A stretch of 64,000 nt of DNA, taken from assembly GCA_045605025.1 (NCBI GenBank), contig JAZUPE010000022.1, forward strand, positions 1-64,000, in the 5' to 3' direction. Made by a program: the position numbers and the translations under genes. This document shows, one piece after another, positions 24,688 through 33,359 of this stretch (the stretch's first letter is position 1; every line of letters starts with the position of its first letter). Origin of the DNA: SIG598 sp045605025. GTDB lineage: Bacteria > Bacillota > Clostridia > Oscillospirales > Acutalibacteraceae. Under the pieces are notes generated by a model, which did no database searches, was not told the origin of the DNA, and saw only the letters and a program-made list of their open reading frames with translations.

Positions 24688-26604
24688 TCAATCCTCAGGA
24701 TCGATATCGTCAGTCAGCCGCAGCCACTCAGCCGGACACGCATCGCTTGGCATGCGCCAGTCTCCGCGCGGAGACATTGCAACCGAGCCCACTTTAGGAC
24801 CGTCCGGCACGCAATTGCGCTTGAACTGCTGGGTAAAGAAGCGGCGCAGGAAGGTTCTGAGCCAGCTCTTGATGGCCAGACCGTCATACTGCCCGTCAAA
24901 GGCGCGGCGGGCAATGCGGTATATCTTTGCCGGCTCAAAGCCGTAGCGGATGAAATAATAGAGGAAAAAGTCGTGGAGTTCGTACGGACCGACGATGTCC
25001 TCGGTTTTCTGGGCAATATCGCCGTCCTTTGGCGGAAGCAGTTCCGGGCTGACCGGTGTGTTGTAAACGTCGGTCAGCACCTCGCCCAGTTCGCCGCCGG
25101 TGCGTCCGGCTTCAAAGAGCACGATGTATCTTATCAGAGTCTTGGGAATGTCGCAGTTGACGCCGTACATAGACATGTGGTCGCCGTTGTAGGTTGCCCA
25201 TCCCAGCGCCATTTCGGAAATATCTCCGGTACCGATTACGATGCCGTTTTCCATGTTCGCGATGTCCATTAGTATCTGGGTGCGTTCGCGGGCCTGTGCG
25301 TTTTCATAGGTCACGTCGGTGGTTACTCCGTCGTGACCAATATCACTCAGGTGCAGCTTTGCCGCTTCCGTGATGGGAATATCACGCAGAGTAACGCCGT
25401 ACGCCTCTGCAAGGCGGCATGCGTTGGATTTTGTGCGGTTGGTGGTGCCGAAACAGGGCATTGTCACAGCGATGATTCCCCTGCGGTCAAGACCGAGATA
25501 ATCAAACGTGCGGACACAGACAATCAGCGCGAGGGTGCTGTCAAGACCGCCGGACAGACCAAGAATCGCAGTCCTGCAGTTGATGGCGGAAAGGCGGGTG
25601 GCAAGAGCGCGGCTCTGCATGGTGAGAATCTCTTCGCAGCGCAGGTCGCGTCCGGCAGCGTCCTCCGGCACAAAAGGCATGGGAGCATAATACCGCTCCA
25701 GCACTGTTTCAGCTGCAGTCAGGCCGAAGGACACACGTTCGCCACAGGGTTGTGCATTGCCAAAATCCGCTGCACGGCGGCGTTCGCGGCAGAGCAGTTC
25801 AACATCGATGTCTGCGGTGATGAAGCTGTCCGCCTTCCAGTTCTGTTCCGCAAGAACAACTCCGTTTTCACCCACAAGGCAGCTTCCGGAGAACACCAGG
25901 TCGCCGGTTGACTCGCCTTCGCCGGCGCAGGCAAGCGCGTATGCGCAATTCAGCTGTCCGGACTGAACTCTGACCGCATCGCGGCGCGAGGAGGTCCTGC
26001 CGATGATGGTGTTTTCCGCAGAAAGATTGACGATGAGTGAGGCACCGTCAAGTACCATGCTCCGGGAGGGCTGAACGAGAGCAGTCAGGTCACCGCCCAG
26101 CTCCGCACCGATCACAAGACCGGGCACTGTATCGCACTCCAGCAGAATCCCAGCACCAAGAGGAACGGAGAACCCTGCGAAATTCACTTTTTTCAGCTGA
26201 GCAGGCGCAGGAGAGAACCAGCGCTTTTCGCTGTATTCACCGTAGTTCGGTATGTTTGTCTTCGCGGTAAGGCAAAGAAGCTGTCCGCGGCATATTGCAG
26301 CCGCACAGCTGTAGAGACGGTCACCTGCCGCCACCGGAACACCGGCAAAGATCAGCATATCCAGTTCGGCTGTTTCTTTCGCTATTGCCTCAACAGCCCG
26401 CTCAGCTGCCCGAAGCAGCACTCCCTGACCGAACAGATCGCCGCAGGTGGCACCGGTGACGCACAGCTCGGGAAACACCGCCACACGCACACCCGCGGAG
26501 TACATCTGCGATGCCTTTTCTATGATCTTCGCGGCATTTCCGGCACAGTCCGCCACACGGACGCGCGGCGAGCAGCATCCAACCTTGACAAATCCGTTCT
26601 TCAT
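24688..26604 (-). CDS. nadE: NAD synthetase, glutamine-type architecture with inactivated glutaminase site
   Basis: A 638-residue two-domain enzyme of the last NAD step. The N-terminal nitrilase-like domain (about 1-300) normally frees ammonia from glutamine with a Glu-Lys-Cys triad. Here E46 (FPELCVTG) and K115 (TAKTNIPNYGEYSEKRWF) are kept, but the position of the nucleophile, in a segment usually reading EICEDLW, is AELGGDL, so Cys is replaced by Gly170. The C-terminal ATP-pyrophosphatase domain is intact: LGLSGGLDS (about 348-356), TGDISEMALGWATY and GANCD-like YGVNCDIPKT. I infer an ammonia-dependent synthetase. AAGGAGG precedes the ATG, and a promoter lies at 26644-26673. Confidence 0.93.
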   Translation of the reverse strand: MKNGFVKVGCCSPRVRVADCAGNAAKIIEKASQMYSAGVRVAVFPELCVTGATCGDLFGQGVLLRAAERAVEAIAKETAELDMLIFAGVPVAAGDRLYSCAAAICRGQLLCLTAKTNIPNYGEYSEKRWFSPAPAQLKKVNFAGFSVPLGAGILLECDTVPGLVIGAELGGDLTALVQPSRSMVLDGASLIVNLSAENTIIGRTSSRRDAVRVQSGQLNCAYALACAGEGESTGDLVFSGSCLVGENGVVLAEQNWKADSFITADIDVELLCRERRRAADFGNAQPCGERVSFGLTAAETVLERYYAPMPFVPEDAAGRDLRCEEILTMQSRALATRLSAINCRTAILGLSGGLDSTLALIVCVRTFDYLGLDRRGIIAVTMPCFGTTNRTKSNACRLAEAYGVTLRDIPITEAAKLHLSDIGHDGVTTDVTYENAQARERTQILMDIANMENGIVIGTGDISEMALGWATYNGDHMSMYGVNCDIPKTLIRYIVLFEAGRTGGELGEVLTDVYNTPVSPELLPPKDGDIAQKTEDIVGPYELHDFFLYYFIRYGFEPAKIYRIARRAFDGQYDGLAIKSWLRTFLRRFFTQQFKRNCVPDGPKVGSVAMSPRGDWRMPSDACPAEWLRLTDDIDPED

Positions 26605-26643
26605 CGGGATTCCTCCTTAATGGTGAGATTTCTTAACTGTGTT

Positions 26644-26673
26644 ATTATACCGCTATTTGCACCGGCTGCGCAA
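26644..26673 (-). promoter_or_regulatory. nadE promoter
   Basis: Minus-strand TTGCGC (26668-26673), an 18-base spacer and TATAAT (26644-26649), about 40 bases before the start codon. No NAD-responsive operator was recognised. Confidence 0.55.
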
Positions 26674-26742
26674 GTACTTTCATAAAAACCGCCGATGCCG
26701 GCAGAAATGTACAAAAGATATCAAAAGACCGCCCGAAGAATA

Positions 26743-26771
26743 TTGACGCGAAGAAATGCGAGGAGTATAAT
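26743..26771 (+). promoter_or_regulatory. promoter for the Tyr-rich membrane protein and alr run
   Basis: TTGACG (26743-26748), exactly 17 bases, TATAAT (26766-26771), about 65 bases before the first gene. Genes from here to murC are all on this strand with gaps under 50 bases, so this may drive the whole run. Confidence 0.8.
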
Positions 26772-26835
26772 ACTTATTTAATGGGACGGCATTAACTGTT
26801 TTTCGTTTCTGCCGTTGCGAAACGGAGGGAGAGCA

Positions 26836-27300
26836 ATGGATAACGGCATGGATTACTACGGCGATCAGCCTGCATACGGTTACGATCAGCCGTTGTACGG
26901 CACAGAACCGGTACCTCAGTACGATCAGCATACCGAGCCGATGGAGCTTCCTCCCGAGCCGGAGGATTCTCCATATGCCGATCCGGTTGTGAGGCACATT
27001 CTCACCCTCAAGGACGACTCATTCCGCAAGAGCATGCTCAGTTATCTCAACGAGAACGTAAAAGAGCGTCCTCTGCTGCACCCCGCCTACGTTATGCTCG
27101 CCCTTGTACTTTGCTTCCCTGTGGGACTGTGCATGATGTATTTCGGCACGAAGTGGGGCACCTTTGCCAAGGTGGTCATCACCCTGTTCACTCTTGGCAT
27201 CGCTTTGACCGTGTACGAGATACTCGTCGCATACAGCGTTATTCCCACAGCCAGCCTTGTGGGCACGGTGAGCTATATTTTCTCCGAACTTTTCGGATAA
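26836..27300 (+). CDS. small membrane protein with Tyr/Gln/Pro-rich N-terminus
   Basis: A 154-residue protein I do not recognise. The first 55 residues are hydrophilic and rich in Tyr, Gln, Pro and acidic residues (YYGDQPAYGYDQPLYG and similar). A charged middle follows, then two hydrophobic helices (about 88-106 and 112-134) and a short tail with further hydrophobic character. Such tails are found in proteins that scaffold cell-envelope or division machinery, but that is a guess. GGAGGGA precedes the chosen ATG. Alanine racemase begins 49 bases downstream. Confidence 0.75.
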   Translation: MDNGMDYYGDQPAYGYDQPLYGTEPVPQYDQHTEPMELPPEPEDSPYADPVVRHILTLKDDSFRKSMLSYLNENVKERPLLHPAYVMLALVLCFPVGLCMMYFGTKWGTFAKVVITLFTLGIALTVYEILVAYSVIPTASLVGTVSYIFSELFG

Positions 27301-27349
27301 TCTGTGATTTCCGGGCAACCGTTAATCAGGAAAAGAGGCATCATTTTCA

Positions 27350-28531
27350 ATGACTGACTACACAAGGCGTACATGGGTCGATATCGATCTTGACGCCATT
27401 CAGCATAATCTCAACCTCATCCGTCAGCGTACCGGCAGCGCAGAAATCATGTGCGTGGTCAAAGCCGACGCCTACGGTCACGGCGTGGAACAGATAGCGC
27501 TGGAATATCAGCGCATGGGAGTGAACTGGTACGCCGTATCCAACATTGAGGAGGCAGTTGAACTTCGCAGGTGCGGTATCCGCGGTGATATCCTCATTCT
27601 GGGCTACACTCCCCACAATGTCACCTCTCTGCTGTCGGACTATGATATCACTCAGGCGGTATTCTCCGAGGAATACGCCGAGCAGCTTTCCTCTGCCGCT
27701 GTAAAACTTGGAGTAAGCATCAAGTGCCATATCAAAGCCGACACCGGCATGGGTCGCATCGGTTTCAACTGCCGCAGCGATGTATTTACCGCCGATCAGC
27801 TCGACCCCTGTCAACGGGTGTGTTCCCTGCCGGGACTGGACGTGAACGGCATATTCACCCACTTTGCCGTCGCGGACGAAGGCGAGGACGGCGAGGCATT
27901 TACCCGCAGTCAGTTCAATTCTTTTGTTAGTCTGACCGACAAACTTGCACAGAGAGGAATTACATTCCGATGGCGTCACTGCTGCAACAGCGGCGGTATT
28001 CTTGAATATCCGGATATGCACCTTGACATGGTACGTCCGGGCATTATCCTCTACGGTCTGTGTCCCTCTGCTTTGCTGAGGAACAGATATGATCTGCGGC
28101 CGGTCATGCACCTGCGCTCGGTCATCTCCATGGTCAAGCCGCTGGAAAAGGGCGCTACCGTCAGCTACGGCAGGACCTTCACCGCCCCCAGGGATATGGT
28201 GCTTGCCACCGCACCCATCGGCTATGCTGACGGGTATCCCCGGATTCTCTCCAACAATCAGGAGGTGCTGCTGCACGGTCAGCGTGTACCCATTGTCGGA
28301 CGCGTGTGTATGGATCAGCTCATGCTGGACGTCACCGGCGTCGAGGGCGTAAAGGCCGGAGATCTCATCACCGCTTTCGGAATCGACGGCAACGCAGAGA
28401 TCACTGTTGACGAGCTTGCCGACAAGATGGGCACCGTCAACTACGAGCTTATCTGCCGTATGGCGCGCCGGGTCCCCAGAGTCTACCGCAAGGGCGGCAA
28501 GGCCATCACCCACACCGACTATCTTATCTGA
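27350..28531 (+). CDS. alr: alanine racemase
   Basis: A 393-residue PLP enzyme converting L-Ala to D-Ala for peptidoglycan. The N-terminal barrel begins RTWVDIDLDAIQHNL and has the cofactor Lys in CVVKADAYGHG (about 38). The C-terminal domain carries the opposite-face Tyr in PIGYADGYPR (about 283) and the GRVCMDQLMLDVT block. It is complete and of normal length. D-Ala from this enzyme feeds the D-Ala-D-Ala ligase at the left of the window; MurC lies in the same run. Confidence 0.97.
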   Translation: MTDYTRRTWVDIDLDAIQHNLNLIRQRTGSAEIMCVVKADAYGHGVEQIALEYQRMGVNWYAVSNIEEAVELRRCGIRGDILILGYTPHNVTSLLSDYDITQAVFSEEYAEQLSSAAVKLGVSIKCHIKADTGMGRIGFNCRSDVFTADQLDPCQRVCSLPGLDVNGIFTHFAVADEGEDGEAFTRSQFNSFVSLTDKLAQRGITFRWRHCCNSGGILEYPDMHLDMVRPGIILYGLCPSALLRNRYDLRPVMHLRSVISMVKPLEKGATVSYGRTFTAPRDMVLATAPIGYADGYPRILSNNQEVLLHGQRVPIVGRVCMDQLMLDVTGVEGVKAGDLITAFGIDGNAEITVDELADKMGTVNYELICRMARRVPRVYRKGGKAITHTDYLI

Positions 28532-28564
28532 TCACTATCATTTCCCATAAGGAGCGAACATATT

Positions 28565-29740
28565 ATGAATTATTCTTTTGCCAACCGTGTTAACACACTG
28601 CAGCCTTCGGTCATCCGTGAGATACTGAAGTATTCCTCCGTCCCCGGAATGATCTCCTTTGCTGCCGGCAATCCCGCCCCCGAGGCGTTCCCCGCCGACG
28701 AGATCGCCGCCATTTCCGCAAAGATCTACGCCGGGCGTCCCATCGACGCCCTGCAGTATTCAGTCACTGAGGGATACACCCCTCTGCGCGAGGCAATCCG
28801 CGAGCGTTACTCCTTCCTTTTCGGTGAGAACGATCAGGTTATCATCACCTCCGGTGCCCAGCAGGTAATGGAACTGACCACCAAGAGTCTGTGCAACGAG
28901 GGCGATGTCATTATCTGCGAGGCTCCTACCTTCATCGGTTCTCTGAATGCTTTCCGTTCCTACAACACAAAGCTCGTTGGCATTCCTATGGAAAACGACG
29001 GTATGGATCTCAACGCTCTTGAGGACGCTCTCAAGAACAACGCCAACGTTCGTTTCATTTACTGCATTCCCAATTTCCAGAATCCCTCTGGCATCGTCAC
29101 CAGTCTTGAGAAGCGCATCGGCATCTATGCCCTTGCCAGGAAATACGACGTGATGATCCTCGAGGACAATCCTTACGGCGATACCCGCTGGGAGGGCGAA
29201 GAAATCCCCTCCATCAAGAGCATGGACACCGACTGCCGCGTCATCTACGCCGGTACCTTCTCCAAGGTCGTATCCCCCGGTATGCGCGTGGGATATGGTA
29301 TTGCTCCTGCTCCCGTGATCGCCAAGATGACCGTCTGCAAGCAGGTCTCCGACGTACATACCGGCATTTACAACCAGATGATCGTTCACCAGTTCATGAC
29401 CGGTGACACATATGACGCTCACCTCGCTCACATCAAAGAAGTCTACCGCAAAAAGAGCAGCCTGATGACCTCGCTCATCGACATCGAGCTGGCGCCCCGC
29501 ATCAGCTACATCAAGCCCAGTGGTGGTCTGTTCATCTGGTGCACCCTGCCCGAACAGATCGATATGCTCTCTTTCTGCAAGGAAGCCGTCAACCGCAAGG
29601 TGGCTGTTGTTCCCGGCAGCGCGTTCCTTGTCAACGAGAGTGATCCCTGCAGCTGCATCCGCCTGAACTTCTCCACTCCAACCGACGAGCAGATCGAGCA
29701 GGGAATGAAGGTTCTGGGCGAGCTTCTGAGCGAGTATTGA
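28565..29740 (+). CDS. PLP-dependent aminotransferase, fold type I, LysN/MocR-domain-like
   Basis: A 391-residue aminotransferase without a DNA-binding domain. Features are the substrate loop near the start (GMISFAAGNPAPEAFP), the cofactor-contacting TSGAQQVMEL (about 98-107), Asn/Pro/Asp/Tyr positions in PNFQNPSG and LEDNPYGD, the Schiff-base Lys in GTFSKVVSPGMRVGY (about 229) and the carboxylate-binding Arg in IRLNFS (about 366). Relatives act on 2-aminoadipate or aromatic and branched-chain amino acids, so specificity is not assigned. It is 33 bases after alr and 45 before trpS. Such enzymes can also make D-amino acid precursors, but fold type I makes that unlikely. Confidence 0.9.
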   Translation: MNYSFANRVNTLQPSVIREILKYSSVPGMISFAAGNPAPEAFPADEIAAISAKIYAGRPIDALQYSVTEGYTPLREAIRERYSFLFGENDQVIITSGAQQVMELTTKSLCNEGDVIICEAPTFIGSLNAFRSYNTKLVGIPMENDGMDLNALEDALKNNANVRFIYCIPNFQNPSGIVTSLEKRIGIYALARKYDVMILEDNPYGDTRWEGEEIPSIKSMDTDCRVIYAGTFSKVVSPGMRVGYGIAPAPVIAKMTVCKQVSDVHTGIYNQMIVHQFMTGDTYDAHLAHIKEVYRKKSSLMTSLIDIELAPRISYIKPSGGLFIWCTLPEQIDMLSFCKEAVNRKVAVVPGSAFLVNESDPCSCIRLNFSTPTDEQIEQGMKVLGELLSEY

Positions 29741-29785
29741 TTCCGAAATCGACCTATTTAACATATATCAAGGAGAACACAAATC

Positions 29786-30823
29786 ATGTCTGAAAACATC
29801 ACCAACGCTGTCGCTGCAGAGGCAAAGCCAGCCCGCAAGAAGCGTATTTTTTCCGCCATCCAGCCCAGTGGTGAAATGACCATCGGCAACTATCTTGGCG
29901 CCATCCGCAATTTCTCCGCCATGCAGGACGAGTTCGAGTGCATCTACGCCACCGCCAACCTGCACACCCTGACTGTGCGTCAGGATCCCAAGGTGTTCAA
30001 GGCGAATACCGAGCAGCTGTACGCCATGGTGCTTGCCTGCGGCGTTGATCGCAGCAAGTGCCTGCTGTTCCACCAGAGTCTTGTGCCCGCCCACGCGGAA
30101 CTGAGCTGGATTCTCAGCACCTACACCCAGTTCGGTGAGCTGAGCCGCATGACCCAGTTCAAGGATAAGTCTGCCCGTCACGCCGACAACATCAACGCAG
30201 GCCTTTTCACCTACCCCGTGCTGATGGTCGCTGACATCCTGCTCTATCAGGCAGACATGGTGCCCATCGGCGCCGACCAGAAGCAGCACCTCGAGCTGAC
30301 CCGTGACGTCGCCGAGCGCTTCAACGGCATCTACGGCAACGTGTTTACCGTTCCCGATCCCTATATTCCGCCCATCGCTGCCCGCGTCATGAGCCTTGCC
30401 GATCCCACCAAGAAGATGAGCAAGTCCGACGACAACACCCGCAGCTTTGTGCTGATGACCGACCAGCCCTCCACCATCATGAAGAAGTTCCGGTCTGCCG
30501 TGACCGACTGCGAGGCAGTTGTCTGCCGCGGTCCGGAAAAAGCCGGCATCAACAACCTCATGGACATCTACGCCGCTGTGACCGGCAAGACCGACGATCA
30601 GATCGTTGCCGAGTTTGAGGGCAAGGGCTACGGTGACTTCAAGACCGCCGTCGGCGAGGCTGTGGTTGCCATGATCGAGCCCATCCAGCAGGAGTACAAC
30701 GCCCTGCTCAAGGACCGCAAGTACCTCAACCAGTGCGCCATGGAGGACGCAGAAAAGGCAGCTGCCATCGCCGAGCGCACCATGCAGAAGGTCTACAAGA
30801 AGATCGGTCTGCCCAGAAGATAA
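29786..30823 (+). CDS. trpS: tryptophanyl-tRNA synthetase
   Basis: A 345-residue class I aminoacyl-tRNA synthetase charging tRNA-Trp. The HIGH-type motif is TIGNYLGAI within QPSGEMTIGNYLGAI (about 27-41) and the KMSKS loop is KKMSKSDDN (about 206-214). There is a short N-terminal extension of about 20 residues rich in Ala and Lys (AVAAEAKPARKKR). AAGGAG precedes the ATG. No T-box leader fits into the 45-base gap before it, so it depends on upstream transcription or a promoter inside the aminotransferase gene. Confidence 0.97.
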   Translation: MSENITNAVAAEAKPARKKRIFSAIQPSGEMTIGNYLGAIRNFSAMQDEFECIYATANLHTLTVRQDPKVFKANTEQLYAMVLACGVDRSKCLLFHQSLVPAHAELSWILSTYTQFGELSRMTQFKDKSARHADNINAGLFTYPVLMVADILLYQADMVPIGADQKQHLELTRDVAERFNGIYGNVFTVPDPYIPPIAARVMSLADPTKKMSKSDDNTRSFVLMTDQPSTIMKKFRSAVTDCEAVVCRGPEKAGINNLMDIYAAVTGKTDDQIVAEFEGKGYGDFKTAVGEAVVAMIEPIQQEYNALLKDRKYLNQCAMEDAEKAAAIAERTMQKVYKKIGLPRR

Positions 30824-30829
30824 TTCTTG

Positions 30830-31480
30830 ATGATCCCGCTCACGGATCTTTACTCGCTGCTGTATGATCATTACGGTGATCTTGGGTGGTGGCCTGCCGC
30901 CGATGCCTACGAAATGTGTGTTGGCGCAATACTCACCCAGAACACCTCGTGGAGCAGTGTGGAAAAAGCCATCGCCAACTTCGGCGGACGGCTGTCCCCG
31001 GATTATGTACATTCTCTTTCCGACGAGGAGCTGGCGGACATTATCCGGCCGTCGGGGTTCTTCAATCAGAAAGCCGGGCGCATACGTACGCTGACAGCCT
31101 GGCTGGAAAGTCTTGGCTGTGAGCCGCTCGGCTGCACGCTGTCTACCGAAGAACTGCGCAGACAGCTGCTCGCTCTTAAAGGAGTGGGGTGCGAAACAGC
31201 CGACAGCATTCTTGTATACGCATTTGGACGGCTCTCATTTGTGGTGGATGCTTACACCCGCAGGCTGCTGAGCCGTCTTGGCTATGAGCTGCCCGCCGAC
31301 TACGACGACATACGCAGTATGATTGAGAGATCAATCGAGCCGGATCTTTATCTTTATAACAACTTTCACGCGGTGATTGTGGAGCAGTGCAAGCAGCACT
31401 GCCTGAAGAAGCCGCGGTGCAAGGGCTGCCCGCTGGACGGATACTGCCCGCGTTATGGTATTGAATCCACTCTTAAGTAA
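30830..31480 (+). CDS. HhH-GPD DNA glycosylase, EndoIII-like with Fe-S cluster
   Basis: A 216-residue base-excision repair glycosylase. The helix-hairpin-helix and catalytic region reads LKGVGCETADSILVYA then VVDAYTRRLL, with the catalytic Asp in VVDAY (about 140). The Lys that gives EndoIII its lyase activity (GVGRKTA) is absent: here the position is Glu (GVGCETA), as in MagIII-type 3-methyladenine glycosylases. The end has Cys residues spaced C-x5-C-x2-C-x5-C (CLKKPRCKGCPLDGYC), a probable 4Fe-4S loop with one residue less than EndoIII. It is likely a monofunctional glycosylase, possibly for alkylated bases. It starts six bases after trpS. Confidence 0.85.
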   Translation: MIPLTDLYSLLYDHYGDLGWWPAADAYEMCVGAILTQNTSWSSVEKAIANFGGRLSPDYVHSLSDEELADIIRPSGFFNQKAGRIRTLTAWLESLGCEPLGCTLSTEELRRQLLALKGVGCETADSILVYAFGRLSFVVDAYTRRLLSRLGYELPADYDDIRSMIERSIEPDLYLYNNFHAVIVEQCKQHCLKKPRCKGCPLDGYCPRYGIESTLK

Positions 31481-31505
31481 CTTACAATGATTGGAGCATT
31501 TTGCT

Positions 31506-32891
31506 ATGCTTAACACCGAATTTGACCATCTGCTTGACAAGGCGAAAAAGCTGCATTTTATGGGCATCGGCGGCTCAGGTATGTGTCCGCTGGCGGAGAT
31601 ACTTCTTGCAGAGGGCAAGATCATCACCGGCTCGGATGTCGATGCCGAATCCGATACCGTCAAGCGCATGATTAACCTTGGCGCACAGGTGGTTATCGGG
31701 CAGAAAGCCGGCAACGCCGGCGACGCCGATATGGTAGTCTACTCTGCCGCTATCCAGAAGGACAATCCCGAGCTGTTGGATGCCATTGAACGTGGTATCC
31801 CCACCGTTGAGCGCTCCATTCTGCTTGGCGCTCTCTGCCGCCGCTATGACCGTACTATTGCTGTCTGCGGCACTCACGGCAAAACCACCACTACATCCAT
31901 GATCACCCAGATACTCGTGGAAGCCGACCTCGACCCCAACATCATCATCGGTGGAAAGCTGCCTCTTATCGACGGCAACGGACGCGCCGGCAAGAGCGAT
32001 CTTATGGTGTGCGAGGCGTGCGAGTATGTTGACACTTTCCTGCAGATAACTCCCGCGGTGGCTGTTATCCTCAATATCGATGCCGACCATCTTGAATACT
32101 TCGGTTCGGTTGACGGTATTGTAAAATCCTTCCGGCAGTTTGTTGCCCAGACCAGCCAGCTGGTCATCGTCAACGGCGACGATCCCGATTCCATGCGTGC
32201 CGTTGAGGGAACCGACAAGCCTGTTATCTCCTATGGTCTCAACGAGAGCAACAAATTCACCGCCGTCAACATCGATACCGACAGCGCCAGCCACTGGGCC
32301 TTCGATATTCTCAAGGACGGCGAATTCTTCTGCCACACCCGCCTGCGCGTGCCCGGTCACCACAACGTGCTCAACGCTCTGGCTGCTGCCGCTGCCGCTG
32401 ATTATGCAGGAGCTTCCGCAGAGCAGATCGCTTCCGGTCTCGAAAGTTTCGGCGGCGCAAAGCGCAGATACGACGTGCATATCGTCAGGAACGGCATAAC
32501 CATCGCCGACGACTATGCCCATCACCCCACCGAGATCAAAGCCATCCTCTCCGCCTGCAAGGAGATGAGTTTCCGCAAGGTATGGGCCGTGTTTCAGCCT
32601 TTCACATACACCCGCACACGCGATCACATGCAGGAGTTTGCCGACGTGCTGTCCATCGGTGACGAGGTACTGCTGACCGAGATCATGGCCGCCCGCGAGG
32701 TGGACGATCTGGGCGTCAATTCCTCCCAGCTGCAGGCGCTTATCCCCGGCGCAAAGCTGTTCGGCTCTATGGAGGAGCTGGCAGATTACGCCATCGCCAA
32801 CGCACAGGAAGGCGACCTCATTATCACCATGGGCTGCGGCGACATTTACAAGTGTGCCAAGATGATGGCAAATCTTCTCAGCGAACAATAA
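31506..32891 (+). CDS. murC: UDP-N-acetylmuramate--L-alanine ligase
   Basis: A 461-residue Mur ligase that adds L-Ala to UDP-MurNAc, the first stem-peptide step. Landmarks are the Rossmann-like start FMGIGGSGMCPLAE, the ATP loop GTHGKTTTTSM (about 118-128), the DADHLEYF segment of the catalytic centre, the VPGHHNVLNALAA block and the C-terminal FQPFTYTRTRDH. The ATG at 31506 with GGAG 9 bases upstream is preferred to an in-frame TTG at 31491. It ends the plus-strand run that begins with alr, followed by a strong terminator. Confidence 0.96.
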   Translation: MLNTEFDHLLDKAKKLHFMGIGGSGMCPLAEILLAEGKIITGSDVDAESDTVKRMINLGAQVVIGQKAGNAGDADMVVYSAAIQKDNPELLDAIERGIPTVERSILLGALCRRYDRTIAVCGTHGKTTTTSMITQILVEADLDPNIIIGGKLPLIDGNGRAGKSDLMVCEACEYVDTFLQITPAVAVILNIDADHLEYFGSVDGIVKSFRQFVAQTSQLVIVNGDDPDSMRAVEGTDKPVISYGLNESNKFTAVNIDTDSASHWAFDILKDGEFFCHTRLRVPGHHNVLNALAAAAAADYAGASAEQIASGLESFGGAKRRYDVHIVRNGITIADDYAHHPTEIKAILSACKEMSFRKVWAVFQPFTYTRTRDHMQEFADVLSIGDEVLLTEIMAAREVDDLGVNSSQLQALIPGAKLFGSMEELADYAIANAQEGDLIITMGCGDIYKCAKMMANLLSEQ

Positions 32892-32904
32892 TCCCGCATA
32901 TTTC

Positions 32905-32945
32905 AAAACCTCGGCGAGCCCTGACCTGGCTCGCCGAGGTTTTTC
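32905..32945 (+). terminator. murC terminator
   Basis: CCTCGGCGAGCC pairs with GGCTCGCCGAGG across an 8-base loop, flanked by AAAA and TTTTT. It is effective on the plus strand and perhaps for the small minus-strand gene that ends at 32946. Confidence 0.9.
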
Positions 32946-33227
32946 TCAATCCGGCTGTGTTTTGCCGGTGCGCCCGCGGGCGGTTCCATCCTGCTTTGGC
33001 GTAGGTTCCCGATCGTAGGGTTTGTCAACGGTCTGCACCGATGACATGGGAATGTCGTAGATGTCGCTGTAGGAACTTACCTCATAGTCATCGTATGGCG
33101 CGGACGGGATCAGCCCCGTACACTCCATGCCGGAAGCTACGTTGAACAGGTCGTCGAAAATGCGCCGGTCATCGTCAGGATCGCGCGGCAGTCTCGGCGC
33201 GGGCAGTTCTTTGTCGATTTTGCTCAT
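32946..33227 (-). CDS. small hydrophilic hypothetical protein
   Basis: A 93-residue protein rich in Asp, Pro and Ser with no hydrophobic stretch. It starts SKIDKELPAPRLPRDPDDDRR, continues with a short possible helix (IFDDLFNVASGM) and ends with a disordered, Lys/Gly/Thr-rich tail. I do not recognise it. A GGTGA site precedes the ATG at about 6 bases. It may be a disordered adaptor; evidence for expression is only the ribosome site and coding-like composition. Confidence 0.5.
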   Translation of the reverse strand: MSKIDKELPAPRLPRDPDDDRRIFDDLFNVASGMECTGLIPSAPYDDYEVSSYSDIYDIPMSSVQTVDKPYDREPTPKQDGTARGRTGKTQPD

Positions 33228-33298
33228 TAATCATCACCTGTAACAGTATTCTCAACCTGCCGCGCAATTATTCACCAATCCGGGTATCAGCTAATTGT

Positions 33299-33308
33299 TT
33301 GCATGCAA
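33299..33308. promoter_or_regulatory. palindrome upstream of small lipoprotein gene
   Basis: TTGCATGCAA is a perfect 10-base palindrome 50 bases before the lipoprotein start, within a 132-base AT-rich gap. It lies in the promoter zone and could be a binding site, but no factor is indicated. Confidence 0.25.
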
Positions 33309-33359
33309 TTAACACAACCTTGCGCATGTCATGTTAATATCTGAACAGGAGGCGACAAT

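Noticed and set aside
27347..28513. Long antisense open frames opposite alr, the aminotransferase, trpS, murC and tex
   Set aside because: They mirror strong codon bias in well-identified genes and lack ribosome sites and family motifs.
29741..29785. T-box or other tRNA-sensing leader before trpS
   Set aside because: The gap is only 45 bases, too short for a T-box.
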